Source of the DNA: Dehalococcoidia bacterium UBA7891
GTDB taxonomy: Bacteria; Chloroflexota; Dehalococcoidia; Lucifugimonadales; UBA826
Length of the DNA: 25,266 bases
Direction: 5' to 3'
NCBI GenBank assembly: GCA_002500485.1
Contig: DLRJ01000117.1
Location: 1-25,266 of the forward strand
In this document: positions 14,321 to 21,632 of the stretch, one piece after another
Layout of the letters: each line of letters opens with the position of its first letter
Position numbering within the stretch: position 1 is the stretch's first letter
Program-made: the position numbers and the translations under genes
Notes under the pieces: generated by a model
Told to the model about the DNA's origin: nothing
Seen by the model: only the letters and a program-made list of their open reading frames with translations
The model's database searches: none

Positions 14321-15220
14321 TCAGTCCTCGTAGTACTTCATAAATATATCTTCAAGACTTGTTTCTTCTTCAGAAAGGTCGATTGGATCTTGATCAGAAA
14401 GGGTTTTGATGAATTCTGAAATGTCTCCTTTTACGGTCACAGTCAATTTGTTCTCATCTTGGGTTACTTCAGACACTGATTCTATTTTTTCAAATACACT
14501 TAGCTCAGGCAATTTTGGAAACGTAATAGTGTATCTACGGAGGCTAAATTCGAAAGCTCCCCTAATATTTTCAGTTGCTATGAGTCTTCCTGACTTAATG
14601 AATGCTGCTTTATCGCAAATATGTTGTACTTCATTAAGGTCATGCGATGAGACGAAAACACTATTGCCAAGGTGTTTCATCTGGAGGACCATTTCATAGA
14701 AAACCTGCTTCATTAAAGGATCTAATCCACTAGTAGGTTCATCCAAGATCAACAATTTTGGTTGGTGCATGAAGGCCTGAATTAAACCAATTTTCTGTTT
14801 ATTCCCTTTTGATAGTGTTCCTATTTTTGCTTGAGGCGAGATTTGTAACCGGTTGGCCAGATCATTAACATAATCCCAATTAGTGTTTTTCCCTAATCCG
14901 GTGAGATATTTAAACAATTGGTATCCTGACATGGAATCATAAAGTGAAATATCACCTGCCAAATATCCGATATGATTCTTGATTGCGACGCTGTTTTTCA
15001 CGCTGTCTAGCCCAAATATGCTGATTTTACCGTCGGACGGGGTTAGAAAATTTAGTATGGATCTTATTGTGGTGCTTTTCCCTGCTCCATTCGGGCCAAG
15101 AAATCCAAACACTTCACCTTCATTCACTTTTAAATCTAGTCTGTCAACGGCAATTTTTGTACCGTAGGTTTTGGAAAACCCCGTAATTTCTACAGGAACA
15201 TCGGTTTTTATCGAATTCAT
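14321..15220 (-). CDS. ABC transporter ATP-binding protein
   Basis: 299 residues. Walker A GPNGAGKST (about 39-47), a Q-loop position replaced by YLAGDISLYDSMSG, the signature LSKGNKQKIGLIQAF, Walker B LLILDEPTSGLD, and the switch histidine in VFVSSHDLNEV. About 80 residues follow the nucleotide-binding domain, as in drug-export type ABC-2 ATPases. The signature has LSKGN in place of LSGGQ, which is common in this subfamily. It starts 8 bases after the GYD gene stop and lacks a clear Shine-Dalgarno, so it probably depends on read-through from that gene. It works with the permease that follows. Confidence 0.95.
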   Translation of the reverse strand: MNSIKTDVPVEITGFSKTYGTKIAVDRLDLKVNEGEVFGFLGPNGAGKSTTIRSILNFLTPSDGKISIFGLDSVKNSVAIKNHIGYLAGDISLYDSMSGYQLFKYLTGLGKNTNWDYVNDLANRLQISPQAKIGTLSKGNKQKIGLIQAFMHQPKLLILDEPTSGLDPLMKQVFYEMVLQMKHLGNSVFVSSHDLNEVQHICDKAAFIKSGRLIATENIRGAFEFSLRRYTITFPKLPELSVFEKIESVSEVTQDENKLTVTVKGDISEFIKTLSDQDPIDLSEEETSLEDIFMKYYED

Positions 15221-15228
15221 ACTAGTAT

Positions 15229-15570
15229 TTAGGTTTCACTGTCTTCGGGCTCAGACGGGCTGGGCAGATCTTGACTAGTAGGGGGCCATTCCATTTTGTG
15301 ATCGAGTCTAGATACAGGTATAGCTGGTACTGTTTGTATCTCTACTCCGACTTTAACCCCTAGTTCAAGAGAAAATCTCGCTGCGGCTTCGTTGTCGGGA
15401 GCTTCAAGGATGGTTATAAAATCGTGATCCCCAAGAACTGCATATAACCCCATGCAATGAACATCAGGGAGGTCGCTAGAATGAGCCGCGTGCAAGACCA
15501 TTTCTGGGTCATCATTAACTAGGCGCCTTCCCTCTTGTGTAAGAGTCATCAATAAAAAATAAGTAGAAAT
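15229..15570 (-). CDS. GYD-domain protein, probable ATT start
   Basis: 113 residues if started at the ATT at 15570. The frame is closed by TAA 27 bases further up, with no ATG or GTG before the TTG at 15552. From ATT the protein begins with ISTYFLLMTLTQEGRRL, matching the family's first beta strand (TYVLLxxLTPEG). AGGGGG lies 7 bases before the ATT. Starting at the TTG or the ATG after it would remove most of that strand and leave no ribosome-binding site. The middle reads GLYAVLGDHDFITILEAPDNEAAARFSLELG, the GYD core, a small alpha-beta fold of unknown function. A proline- and acid-rich tail of about 20 residues ends the protein. It precedes the ABC exporter pair by 8 bases, suggesting a shared transcript. 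Confidence 0.75.
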   Translation of the reverse strand: MSTYFLLMTLTQEGRRLVNDDPEMVLHAAHSSDLPDVHCMGLYAVLGDHDFITILEAPDNEAAARFSLELGVKVGVEIQTVPAIPVSRLDHKMEWPPTSQDLPSPSEPEDSET

Positions 15571-15625
15571 TTTATTACCCCCTATGTTGTACGTTAGTTA
15601 GGAATCAAGGGAATAGATAGGGAAC

Positions 15626-15964
15626 CTACCAATTCAGGAGACAAGGTTTTTGATCCTTCCATCCTTGATCAGAAGGGAAGACAGTGTTCATCATTACTCT
15701 TTCAACGTCTCCATCAAACCAGGATTCCACTGTTGACCTCCACTTTTTATAGTGAGGAGCATTTCGATGTGCATCCAGCGCGGATTCATTTTCATAAACT
15801 TCGTATAAATGGAATCTATTCGGATCTTCGGCATTTCGTAGGATATCGAATCTGTAGCACCCTGTTTCATCTCGAACAGACCCTTGGCTGTCACCGAAGC
15901 TGGCTTCAGTAAATTGCCCTGCATAACCATCTTTTACTTGTATCGTGACAAATATTGAAATCAT
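15626..15964 (-). CDS. ABM-domain (putative quinol monooxygenase-like) protein
   Basis: 112 residues of ferredoxin-like fold: ISIFVTIQVKDGYAGQFTEAS, the ETGCYRFDILRNAEDPNRFHLYEVYENESALDAHRNAPHYKKW block typical of the antibiotic-biosynthesis-monooxygenase family, then VMMNTVFPSD. Members include LsrG-type and YgiN-type enzymes acting on small quinols or signalling molecules without a metal or flavin cofactor; many have no assigned substrate. GAGG lies 6 bases before the ATG. It stands alone between the amidase operon and the GYD gene, with about 55 and 98 bases on either side. Confidence 0.85.
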   Translation of the reverse strand: MISIFVTIQVKDGYAGQFTEASFGDSQGSVRDETGCYRFDILRNAEDPNRFHLYEVYENESALDAHRNAPHYKKWRSTVESWFDGDVERVMMNTVFPSDQGWKDQKPCLLNW

Positions 15965-15991
15965 AATTTTCCTCGGTGTAATTGTAGAATT

Positions 15992-16020
15992 TGGTGGACC
16001 TGGATAGCTTTAGTCCACTA
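15992..16020. other. Inverted repeat between amidase and ABM gene
   Basis: GTGGAC (15994-15999) and GTCCAC (16013-16018) can form a stem of six pairs, extended by a G-U and a T-A pair, with a 13-base loop. There is no T tract on either strand. It lies downstream of the amidase stop and in the 5' region of the ABM gene, so it could be an mRNA-stabilising hairpin, a weak terminator or an operator. Confidence 0.35.
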
Positions 16021-16062
16021 GATTATATCAGCGGGGACCATCTAATCCTTGCTACTTGTAGC

Positions 16063-17472
16063 TTAAATTTCTTCTAAGAGCTCAGCCGGGTGTTTTAAAT
16101 GCCAATCAGTTTCCTGTTGAAATCGATCGGCTAAGTTCAAGATTGCATTTTCAGCATATACCTGCCCTATAAACTGAATGCCTGTAGGTAAATTGGCTTT
16201 AGTGAAGCCATTTGGAACTGAGATAGCAGGCAATCCGACTGAATTTCCTAGGGCACCAAGTGTATCTTTTGCATTGCCCCGAATGGCGCCTCTAAACTCA
16301 TCTTCCAGTTTTGATGCCGGTGTTCCTCTAGTTGGCCCACACACAGCGTCATATTTTGACATTATCGGATCAATTTTCTGGGATATTTCGTCTCTTAACC
16401 GTAACGCTTTTAAATAATCCTTGGCAAGCACCGCGGTACGCGCGTACGGGCCGTATTTATCTTCCGGCGCTGTGAGGTGGGTTGCGGTTCCATTACCAGC
16501 AAATTCTTCAAAAATGGCACCAGACTCCGCTAACATGATCGTTCTAGTTATTGCTTCATAGGGGTATTCTGGAAAATTTATTTCTTCTATCTCACAGAAT
16601 TGGCTAAGAGCATTCAAACTTTTTTTGAAATTGTCCGCTACTTCTTCATCTATGCCGGTAGAAGCACTAGCTAATACTGCCAGTTTGAATTTACGTTGAT
16701 TAGAATAGACACTATATTCATAGGGTTTATCGCTTGTTGAAGAATCCTTGGGGTCTGGTCCCGCGATTTGGTTTAGCACGATGCCACAGTCATCAGCAGA
16801 TAAACAGAGTGGACCAATTTTGTCTAGTGACCAGCTAAGGGCCATTGCCCCATATCTACTCACTCTGCCAAAAGTAGGTCTTAGGCCTGACACTCCACAA
16901 TTATTGGCTGGTGACAGTATGGATCCCCAAGTTTCCGAGCCTATAGCGAAGGGTACTAAGCCTGTCCCGACTGCTGAACCAGACCCACTGGATGAACCGC
17001 CGGCCCACGTATTCTTGTCCCAAGGACTTCTACATGGTCCGGTAAGGGAGGCATTTGGCTGCCTGTAACCCATTCCGCCAGCGAGTTCAATCATAGCTAA
17101 TTTTGAAACTAATATTGCCCCTGAAGAGCACAATTTATCTATCACTGTAGCGTTGTATTTAAAGGTTTGATGCCTGAATGGTTCAGCACCCCAAGTTGTT
17201 GGAATACCTCCGTCTGTGGCCAGTAAATCCTTCGCTCCAAAGGGAATGCCATGTAAGGTTCCCCTATATAGACCGGACATTATTTCTTTCTCAGCCGCTT
17301 CTGCCTGCTTCAGAGCTAGCTCACCTGTGACGGTAACTACGGAATTATATTCCGGCCCCAGTTCATTTAGCCGAGTTAGGTAGTACTTTGTTATTTCTAT
17401 AGGCGAAATGTTTTTGTTTGCTATTTCTTTTGCTATAGACCGTATATTTTTAAACAGAGGGCTCTTATTCAT
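16063..17472 (-). CDS. Amidase-signature family hydrolase (GatA/AtzE-like)
   Basis: 469 residues. The Ser-cisSer-Lys triad is intact: Lys81 in GIPFGAKD, cis-Ser161 in AGGSSSGSG, and nucleophile Ser184 in IGSETWGSILSPA. The position before the nucleophile's glycine is Trp182, where most family members have glycine (GSDTGGS). Near the C-terminus are LPAISVPNGF and LPTGIQFIG, as usual for the fold. It hydrolyses an amide; GatA in Glu-tRNA amidotransferase, AtzE-type hydrolases and general amidases share this signature. The absence of gatB/gatC and the linked small AtzG-like gene favour a metabolic amidase. Its ATG overlaps the end of that small gene by 8 bases, with GAGG upstream, so the pair is translationally coupled. 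Confidence 0.92.
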   Translation of the reverse strand: MNKSPLFKNIRSIAKEIANKNISPIEITKYYLTRLNELGPEYNSVVTVTGELALKQAEAAEKEIMSGLYRGTLHGIPFGAKDLLATDGGIPTTWGAEPFRHQTFKYNATVIDKLCSSGAILVSKLAMIELAGGMGYRQPNASLTGPCRSPWDKNTWAGGSSSGSGSAVGTGLVPFAIGSETWGSILSPANNCGVSGLRPTFGRVSRYGAMALSWSLDKIGPLCLSADDCGIVLNQIAGPDPKDSSTSDKPYEYSVYSNQRKFKLAVLASASTGIDEEVADNFKKSLNALSQFCEIEEINFPEYPYEAITRTIMLAESGAIFEEFAGNGTATHLTAPEDKYGPYARTAVLAKDYLKALRLRDEISQKIDPIMSKYDAVCGPTRGTPASKLEDEFRGAIRGNAKDTLGALGNSVGLPAISVPNGFTKANLPTGIQFIGQVYAENAILNLADRFQQETDWHLKHPAELLEEI

Positions 17473-17680
17473 TTGGATCGCCTCTGAATGGCTGGTACCA
17501 ATTTAGCAGTGGAAAGCTATCATCCAATTTGGCTGTTCTAATTTCATTGGCGTCGGTAAGTATGCCAGCTATGGATTCCTTAATCTTCTCAACTTGATCG
17601 TCAGAAATCAGGTTGTCGAAATGTAGATTCACCAAGTCCCACATGATTTCTTTTTCGCGCTCGTGGCCATATTTAGTCAT
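17465..17680 (-). CDS. Small AtzG/GatC-like protein, putative amidase partner
   Basis: 71 residues from the ATG at 17680, which overlaps the mazG stop as ATGA. A longer in-frame start at 17713 lies inside mazG and is less likely. The protein is mostly helical (HEREKEIMWDLVNLHFDNLISDDQVEKIKESIAGILTDANEIRTAKL) and ends in an extended LNWYQPFRGDP. This layout, a helical pair followed by a proline/aromatic tail, resembles the AtzG/DUF4089 and GatC small subunits. Those wrap around their amidase with the tail and stabilise it. The gene overlaps the amidase by 8 bases on its other side. The family match is by pattern only, so the partner role is an inference from layout plus position. Confidence 0.6.
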   Translation of the reverse strand: MTKYGHEREKEIMWDLVNLHFDNLISDDQVEKIKESIAGILTDANEIRTAKLDDSFPLLNWYQPFRGDPNE

Positions 17681-18468
17681 GGTTCCCTTTCCTCTAACTT
17701 CACTTGATGCCATAAATCGTCCTGACTTTTCAATGGCAAATCAGAGAATTTTTGTCCTGCCTGTTCGGATAATTTTTCCATGTTAGTGAACCTGGAAACA
17801 AACTTTCTATTGGAGTTTCTCAATGCCTGTTCTGGGTCTATACCATTATGGCGGGCCATATTTGCGACTGTAAACAACAAATCTCCGACTTCTTCTTCTT
17901 GTTGATCACAGTTGGTAGCGGCTTCGAATTCAGATAATTCCTCCAATATTTTTTGACGAATTTCATGAGAGTCATCCCAATCAAAACCGCACCTCGCCGC
18001 TCTTTGTTGTATTTTCAGTGCATAGGCAAGACCAGGCAGATTGCGAGGTATACCATCCATTTCGTACTGTCTGGATTCTCCTTTCTCGTCTCGTTTTATT
18101 TTTTCCCAGTTGTTCTTTAAGTCCTCGATAGAATCCACTGTTTGGTCTGAAAAAACATGAGGGTGTCGACGGATGTATTTTTCCATAGTGGTTTCAAAAA
18201 CGTCTGACCTGAAGAATGAACCGGATTCTTCTGAGATTAGGATTTGGAACGCAATATGCAACAGGACATCACCTATTTCTTCAAGTCGCTCAGAGTCTTG
18301 TTCGTTTTCGGTGGCTTCTACCAATTCGTAGCATTCTTCAAGCAATAGTGGAGTCAAAGTATGTAAGGTTTGCTCTTGGTCCCATGGGCATCCACCCGTG
18401 GAACGGAGTTGAGTCACTAATTGGAGGATTCCCTCAAAAGTATCAGGGAAAGGTAGTGATGTATCCAT
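17677..18468 (-). CDS. mazG: Nucleoside triphosphate pyrophosphohydrolase MazG
   Basis: 263 residues with two MazG repeats. The first has GGCPWDQEQTLHTLTPLLLEECYELVEA and EEIGDVLLHIAFQI; the second has CGFDWDD, EELSEFEAA and EEEVGDLLFTVANMARHNGIDPEQALRNSNRKFVSRF. Both EExxE...ExxD magnesium-binding sets are intact. MazG hydrolyses NTPs to NMP and pyrophosphate, cleaning damaged nucleotides and lowering ppGpp in some bacteria. AGGA lies 7 bases before the ATG. It heads an overlapping three-gene unit with the small AtzG-like protein and the amidase, and is divergent from the DUF1461 gene. Confidence 0.96.
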   Translation of the reverse strand: MDTSLPFPDTFEGILQLVTQLRSTGGCPWDQEQTLHTLTPLLLEECYELVEATENEQDSERLEEIGDVLLHIAFQILISEESGSFFRSDVFETTMEKYIRRHPHVFSDQTVDSIEDLKNNWEKIKRDEKGESRQYEMDGIPRNLPGLAYALKIQQRAARCGFDWDDSHEIRQKILEELSEFEAATNCDQQEEEVGDLLFTVANMARHNGIDPEQALRNSNRKFVSRFTNMEKLSEQAGQKFSDLPLKSQDDLWHQVKLEEREP

Positions 18469-18491
18469 TTTTATATCCTATAGGGCCTTTG

Positions 18492-18521
18492 TTGACACTC
18501 TTTAGGGCAGGTCAATAAGCT
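18492..18521 (+). promoter_or_regulatory. Weak promoter candidate for the DUF1461 gene
   Basis: A perfect TTGACA (18492-18497) is followed, 18 bases later, by TAAGCT (18516-18521), only three matches to consensus. Initiation would fall within a few bases of the ATG at 18531, which has no Shine-Dalgarno. The -35 box is clear; the -10 box is not. Confidence 0.3.
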
Positions 18522-18530
18522 TAGTACCGT

Positions 18531-19223
18531 ATGTACACTAGAATTTTCAATAACATTCTACAGGCCTTGTTTATTATTTGCGTTCCCCTTTTACTCATAA
18601 CCACCAATGTCAGAATAGTATTGAATTCAGCCACAATATATGACTATGGGTTCAACAAGTACAAGATTGAGAAACATACGGGGATAGAATTCGAACAATT
18701 ACAATTAGCCGGGAAGCAAATAAGAGATTATTTCAACAATGATTTGGAATGGATCACAATTAATATCTCGCTACGCGGAGGGAATGTCCCCAATTTGTTT
18801 AATGAGAGGGAGATTCTTCACATGTATGATGTTAAAAATCTCGTAAAAATGGTTTACATGGTGCAATTATATTCAGCGGTATTCCTTTCATTAGGTTGTG
18901 TTTTTATGCTTTTTAATTCTTTTACTAATGGAAGAATTCTGACTATGAAGTATATCGGCAGAGGGGGGGTGTTCGCTTTTAGTTTGGTGATAGCAGTTTC
19001 AATTTTGGCTATTATTGGATTTGATAGGTTATTTCTGTTTTTCCATTTGGTTAGTTTTAGTAATGATTTATGGGTTTTAGACCCAAGACGTGACTATTTA
19101 ATAGCCATGTTTCCGCAAGGATTCTTCTTCGACTGTACGGTTGTTATTGCCTTTCTCACGTTAGTGGAGGGAGTGATTTTGAGTTTAATACCCCGGGCCA
19201 TCCGACTTGCTGTGAAAAAATAG
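18531..19223 (+). CDS. TIGR01906 / DUF1461 integral membrane protein
   Basis: 230 residues with four membrane segments: about 6-28, 105-128, 145-166 and 196-222. Between the first two is an external loop of about 75 residues ending NEREILHMYDVKNLVKMVY. This pattern, an E-L/I-x-HM-DV block before the second helix, belongs to the TIGR01906 family. Before the last helix is FSNDLWVLDPRRDYLIAMFPQGFFFD, the family's most conserved segment. Function is unknown; homologues are common in Firmicutes and Chloroflexi. No Shine-Dalgarno is seen. It is divergent from mazG and converges on the PPOX gene 11 bases from its stop. Confidence 0.82.
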   Translation: MYTRIFNNILQALFIICVPLLLITTNVRIVLNSATIYDYGFNKYKIEKHTGIEFEQLQLAGKQIRDYFNNDLEWITINISLRGGNVPNLFNEREILHMYDVKNLVKMVYMVQLYSAVFLSLGCVFMLFNSFTNGRILTMKYIGRGGVFAFSLVIAVSILAIIGFDRLFLFFHLVSFSNDLWVLDPRRDYLIAMFPQGFFFDCTVVIAFLTLVEGVILSLIPRAIRLAVKK

Positions 19224-19239
19224 TTTAGGCTTCCTTAAA
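19215..19239 (-). terminator. Possible weak terminator of the PPOX gene
   Basis: On the minus strand TTTAAG-GAAG-CCTAAA (19239-19224) forms six pairs, including one G-U, around a tetraloop. CTA and six T residues (19220-19215) follow. The stem is short and AT-rich and overlaps the PPOX stop codon, so termination strength is doubtful. Confidence 0.3.
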
Positions 19240-19663
19240 TTTCGATTGTGCCATAAATATTTTCTCCAGTAACGAATATGGCGACTCTCCTATCTTTTTT
19301 CATAGCTTCATCGTAATCTTCCCAATTTGGGTGTTCTTTTCCTGCAGCTGATCTGTAGGCTGTACGAAGGATATTTTTCAAAATTGTGGGATCAGTTGTA
19401 TCTTCGGAAAAGATAACAGCTCTACCTTCCAAGACTAGATAGGGTCTCCAATTCGAATTCGAAATAAGTAAGGAGCATTCAGGAGTCCTATTTAAGTTTA
19501 CAAATTTAGCTCTAGATTTTGTGGTAGTGAATATCGCGCCGCCTTTATAGAATCCAACTGTGACGGCACTAAGTTGAGTTGCACCATTCAACCGTATTGT
19601 TGACAGGACCGCGTTATGGTTGTGATTTAGGAAATGTTCTACCTCCTGGCTACTGATATCCAT
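19235..19663 (-). CDS. PPOX-class flavin/F420-dependent oxidoreductase-like protein
   Basis: 142 residues of split-barrel fold. It starts with HNHNAVLSTIRLNGATQLSAVTVGFYKGGAIFTTTKSRAKFVNLNRTPECSLLI, the typical first half of F420-dependent PPOX-class proteins: a beta barrel with the T-x-K-S-R-A-K-x-x-N-L cofactor-phosphate contact. It continues YLVLEGRAVIFSED and ends VAIFVTGENIYGTIEI. Such enzymes reduce or oxidise small substrates with F420H2 or FMN; neither cofactor nor substrate can be fixed from sequence. GAGG lies 7 bases before the ATG. It follows the GNAT gene by 21 bases on the same strand. Confidence 0.87.
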   Translation of the reverse strand: MDISSQEVEHFLNHNHNAVLSTIRLNGATQLSAVTVGFYKGGAIFTTTKSRAKFVNLNRTPECSLLISNSNWRPYLVLEGRAVIFSEDTTDPTILKNILRTAYRSAAGKEHPNWEDYDEAMKKDRRVAIFVTGENIYGTIEI

Positions 19664-19684
19664 TATCCTGCCTCTTTGGCATGA

Positions 19685-20140
19685 TTAAAATTCTTCTTCG
19701 TATAGGTAATAATCAGTTTCATGCATACCTAGGGTCCTATATACTTTTTGGGCGTTTCTATTATCTTTCTCAACATACAACCTGATCCCACAGCAATTCC
19801 CATTCGCTTTGCTACGTCGAATGACTTCACTATGCATAAGCCGGTATACTCCCTGTCTTCGATACTCTGTATCGACAAACACACTTTGTATCCAAAAGAA
19901 CCAACCATTCCTCCAGTCGCTCCATTCAAACGTTACTAATAAGCTTCCTATGATTTTTGAACCTACCTCCGCGATTATATAGAAGCCTTTATCAGAGCAG
20001 TTCAAAACTGATTCGACCCCTTGTCGAACTGTCGATTCATCTAAAATTTTAGATTCTGTCTCCAAGGCCATTTTCTGCTGAAATTTAGAGATGGTAGGAG
20101 TATCAGATATACTTCCCTCTCTTATTGAAATTTGCCTCAT
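19685..20140 (-). CDS. GNAT-family N-acetyltransferase
   Basis: 151 residues. It begins RQISIREGSISDTPTISKFQQKMA, the usual beta1-alpha1 region. The core reads IGSLLVTFEWSDWRNGWFFWIQSVFVDTEYRRQGVYRLMHSEV, with the acetyl-CoA pyrophosphate-binding pattern RRQGVYR, then GIRLYVEKDNRNAQKVYRTLGMHET (motif B). Members acetylate amines on small molecules or protein N-termini; the substrate is unknown. AGAGGT lies before the ATG and is part of a 14-base sequence repeated inside the first codons. Confidence 0.9.
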   Translation of the reverse strand: MRQISIREGSISDTPTISKFQQKMALETESKILDESTVRQGVESVLNCSDKGFYIIAEVGSKIIGSLLVTFEWSDWRNGWFFWIQSVFVDTEYRRQGVYRLMHSEVIRRSKANGNCCGIRLYVEKDNRNAQKVYRTLGMHETDYYLYEEEF

Positions 20141-20160
20141 TATTGACCTCTCTTATTGAA
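20116..20160. repeat. 14-base direct repeat containing the GNAT ribosome-binding site
   Basis: CCTCTCTTATTGAA occurs at 20116-20129 and 20147-20160, perfect copies 31 bases apart. On the minus strand the outer copy carries the AGAGG Shine-Dalgarno, and the inner copy lies in codons 4-9 (SIREG). Confidence 0.6.
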
Positions 20161-20225
20161 TCTGTATATTAGACATGATTATCGTGCATTTGCTGAAAAC
20201 CGAATCTTCTAGGAGTATACGATAG

Positions 20226-20930
20226 GTGGAAAAAGTATTCAGTTCATTTGATGAGGCTGTATCAGATATTTTTGATGGTGCTGTCATTATGGTTTCTGGC
20301 TTTGGAGGTACGGGTGGGACAGCCCAAAACCTAATTGTTGCTCTGAGAGATCACGGTGCTTCAAACCTGACCATAATAAGCAACACTGCAGGTCTTGCAA
20401 GCCTTATGGGGTTCGGCACTTTACCGGGGCACACGGCTGTTGACTGCGGAATCTTGATCGATAATGATCAAGTGGGTAAACTCATAGCTTCTTATCCGGT
20501 TTCTCCATCTCCTTCTAGGATAAATTCATTTGAAACCCATTTTCGGAAAGGGAAAATTGCTTTGGAATTGGTACCACAAGGTACTCTGGCTGAACGGATA
20601 CGAGCTGGAGGTGCAGGGATACCGGCATTTTTCACTCCTACTGGTGTGGGAACCGAATTGTCCGAAGGGAAAGAAGTGAGGGAATTTGATGGTCGCAGTT
20701 ATATAATGGAAACTGCTTTGAAAGCAGATTTCGCATTAATTAAAGCACATAAAGCGGATACTTTGGGGAATCTGTCATACAGAGGCACTTCGCAGAATTT
20801 TGGTGCTGTCATGGTCAGATCTTCTGGTATTTCTATCGTAGAAGTGGATGAGATAGTAAGCCCTGGTGAAATTGAATCACATTTAATAAATACACCAGCT
20901 TTATTCGTAGATAGAATAGTGGAGAGATGA
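20226..20930 (+). CDS. 3-oxoacid CoA-transferase, subunit A
   Basis: 234 residues from a GTG start with AGGAG 10 bases upstream (20211-20215). The N-terminus has SSFDEAVSDIFDGAVIMVSGFGGTGGTAQNLIVAL, matching the subunit A CoA-transferase signature (DG-x-x-x-x-x-GFG-x-x-G-x-P-x-x-L). Near the end are LIKAHKADTLGNLSYRGTSQNF and EVDEIVSPGEI, both conserved in the ScoA/AtoD group. It forms the active enzyme with subunit B, 36 bases downstream, moving CoA between succinyl- or acyl-CoA and a 3-oxoacid. The exact acid pair cannot be read from sequence; acetoacetate and 3-oxoadipate are both known in the family. Confidence 0.92.
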   Translation: MEKVFSSFDEAVSDIFDGAVIMVSGFGGTGGTAQNLIVALRDHGASNLTIISNTAGLASLMGFGTLPGHTAVDCGILIDNDQVGKLIASYPVSPSPSRINSFETHFRKGKIALELVPQGTLAERIRAGGAGIPAFFTPTGVGTELSEGKEVREFDGRSYIMETALKADFALIKAHKADTLGNLSYRGTSQNFGAVMVRSSGISIVEVDEIVSPGEIESHLINTPALFVDRIVER

Positions 20931-20966
20931 AGTGAACTCAATATATTTCTGAGAGAGTTAATAACG

Positions 20967-21629
20967 ATGCTTGATAGGTTGCCGAGAGAAGTTATAGCAA
21001 TGAGAGTAGCCCGGGAACTAAAGGATGGCGATATAGTCAACCTGGGATTGGGTATACCTTCACTGTGTTCTCAATATGTTCCGGAAGGGAGAACCATTCT
21101 CTATCACAGCGAAAGTGGAGTCCTTAATTACGGACCCATGGCAGAGCAAGGGGAAGAAGATGACGACTTGATTAATGCCAGCGGACAGTTTCTTGAGCCT
21201 ACCCCTGGAATGTCTTTCTTCCATTCCGCCGATGCATTTGGAATGATAAGAGGAGGTCACATTGATGTCACTGTTCTGGGTGCCCTACAGGTTTCAGAAA
21301 AGGGAGATCTATCAAATTGGATGCTTCCATCTAGAGGGATTGGCAATGTCGGCGGAGCTATGGATCTAGCCGTAGGAGCGAAAAGAGTAATCGTTGCAAT
21401 GGAACATAAAGGGAGAGAGGGGGAACCTAAGGTAGTATCTGAATGTACTTTTCCTTTGACTAGTCCCACATGCGTCAGCCTGATTGTTACAGATATTGCT
21501 GTTATTTCTGTGGGGCAAAAAGGTCTAATTTTAAAAGAAACTGCGCCTGGCTGGGGATTGGAAGATGTTCAGAAGGAGACTGAACCCGAGTTGATTCCAG
21601 CCGATGATTTGAAGGAAATAGAATTATAG
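20967..21629 (+). CDS. 3-oxoacid CoA-transferase, subunit B
   Basis: 220 residues. The catalytic glutamate, which carries the glutamyl-CoA intermediate, is Glu49 in HSESGVL (family S/H-E-N-G-x-x-G). Earlier is DGDIVNLGLGIPSL, later GGHIDVTVLGALQVSEKGDLSNWM and PSRGIGNVGGAMDLAVGAKRVIVAMEH, all typical of ScoB/AtoA. It pairs with subunit A to form the heteromeric transferase, probably feeding ketone bodies or aromatic-degradation products into acetyl-CoA. A GAGAG stretch before the ATG may be its ribosome site. It ends 3 bases from the convergent sbcC stop, so there is no room for a terminator between them. Confidence 0.93.
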   Translation: MLDRLPREVIAMRVARELKDGDIVNLGLGIPSLCSQYVPEGRTILYHSESGVLNYGPMAEQGEEDDDLINASGQFLEPTPGMSFFHSADAFGMIRGGHIDVTVLGALQVSEKGDLSNWMLPSRGIGNVGGAMDLAVGAKRVIVAMEHKGREGEPKVVSECTFPLTSPTCVSLIVTDIAVISVGQKGLILKETAPGWGLEDVQKETEPELIPADDLKEIEL

Positions 21630-21632
21630 CTA

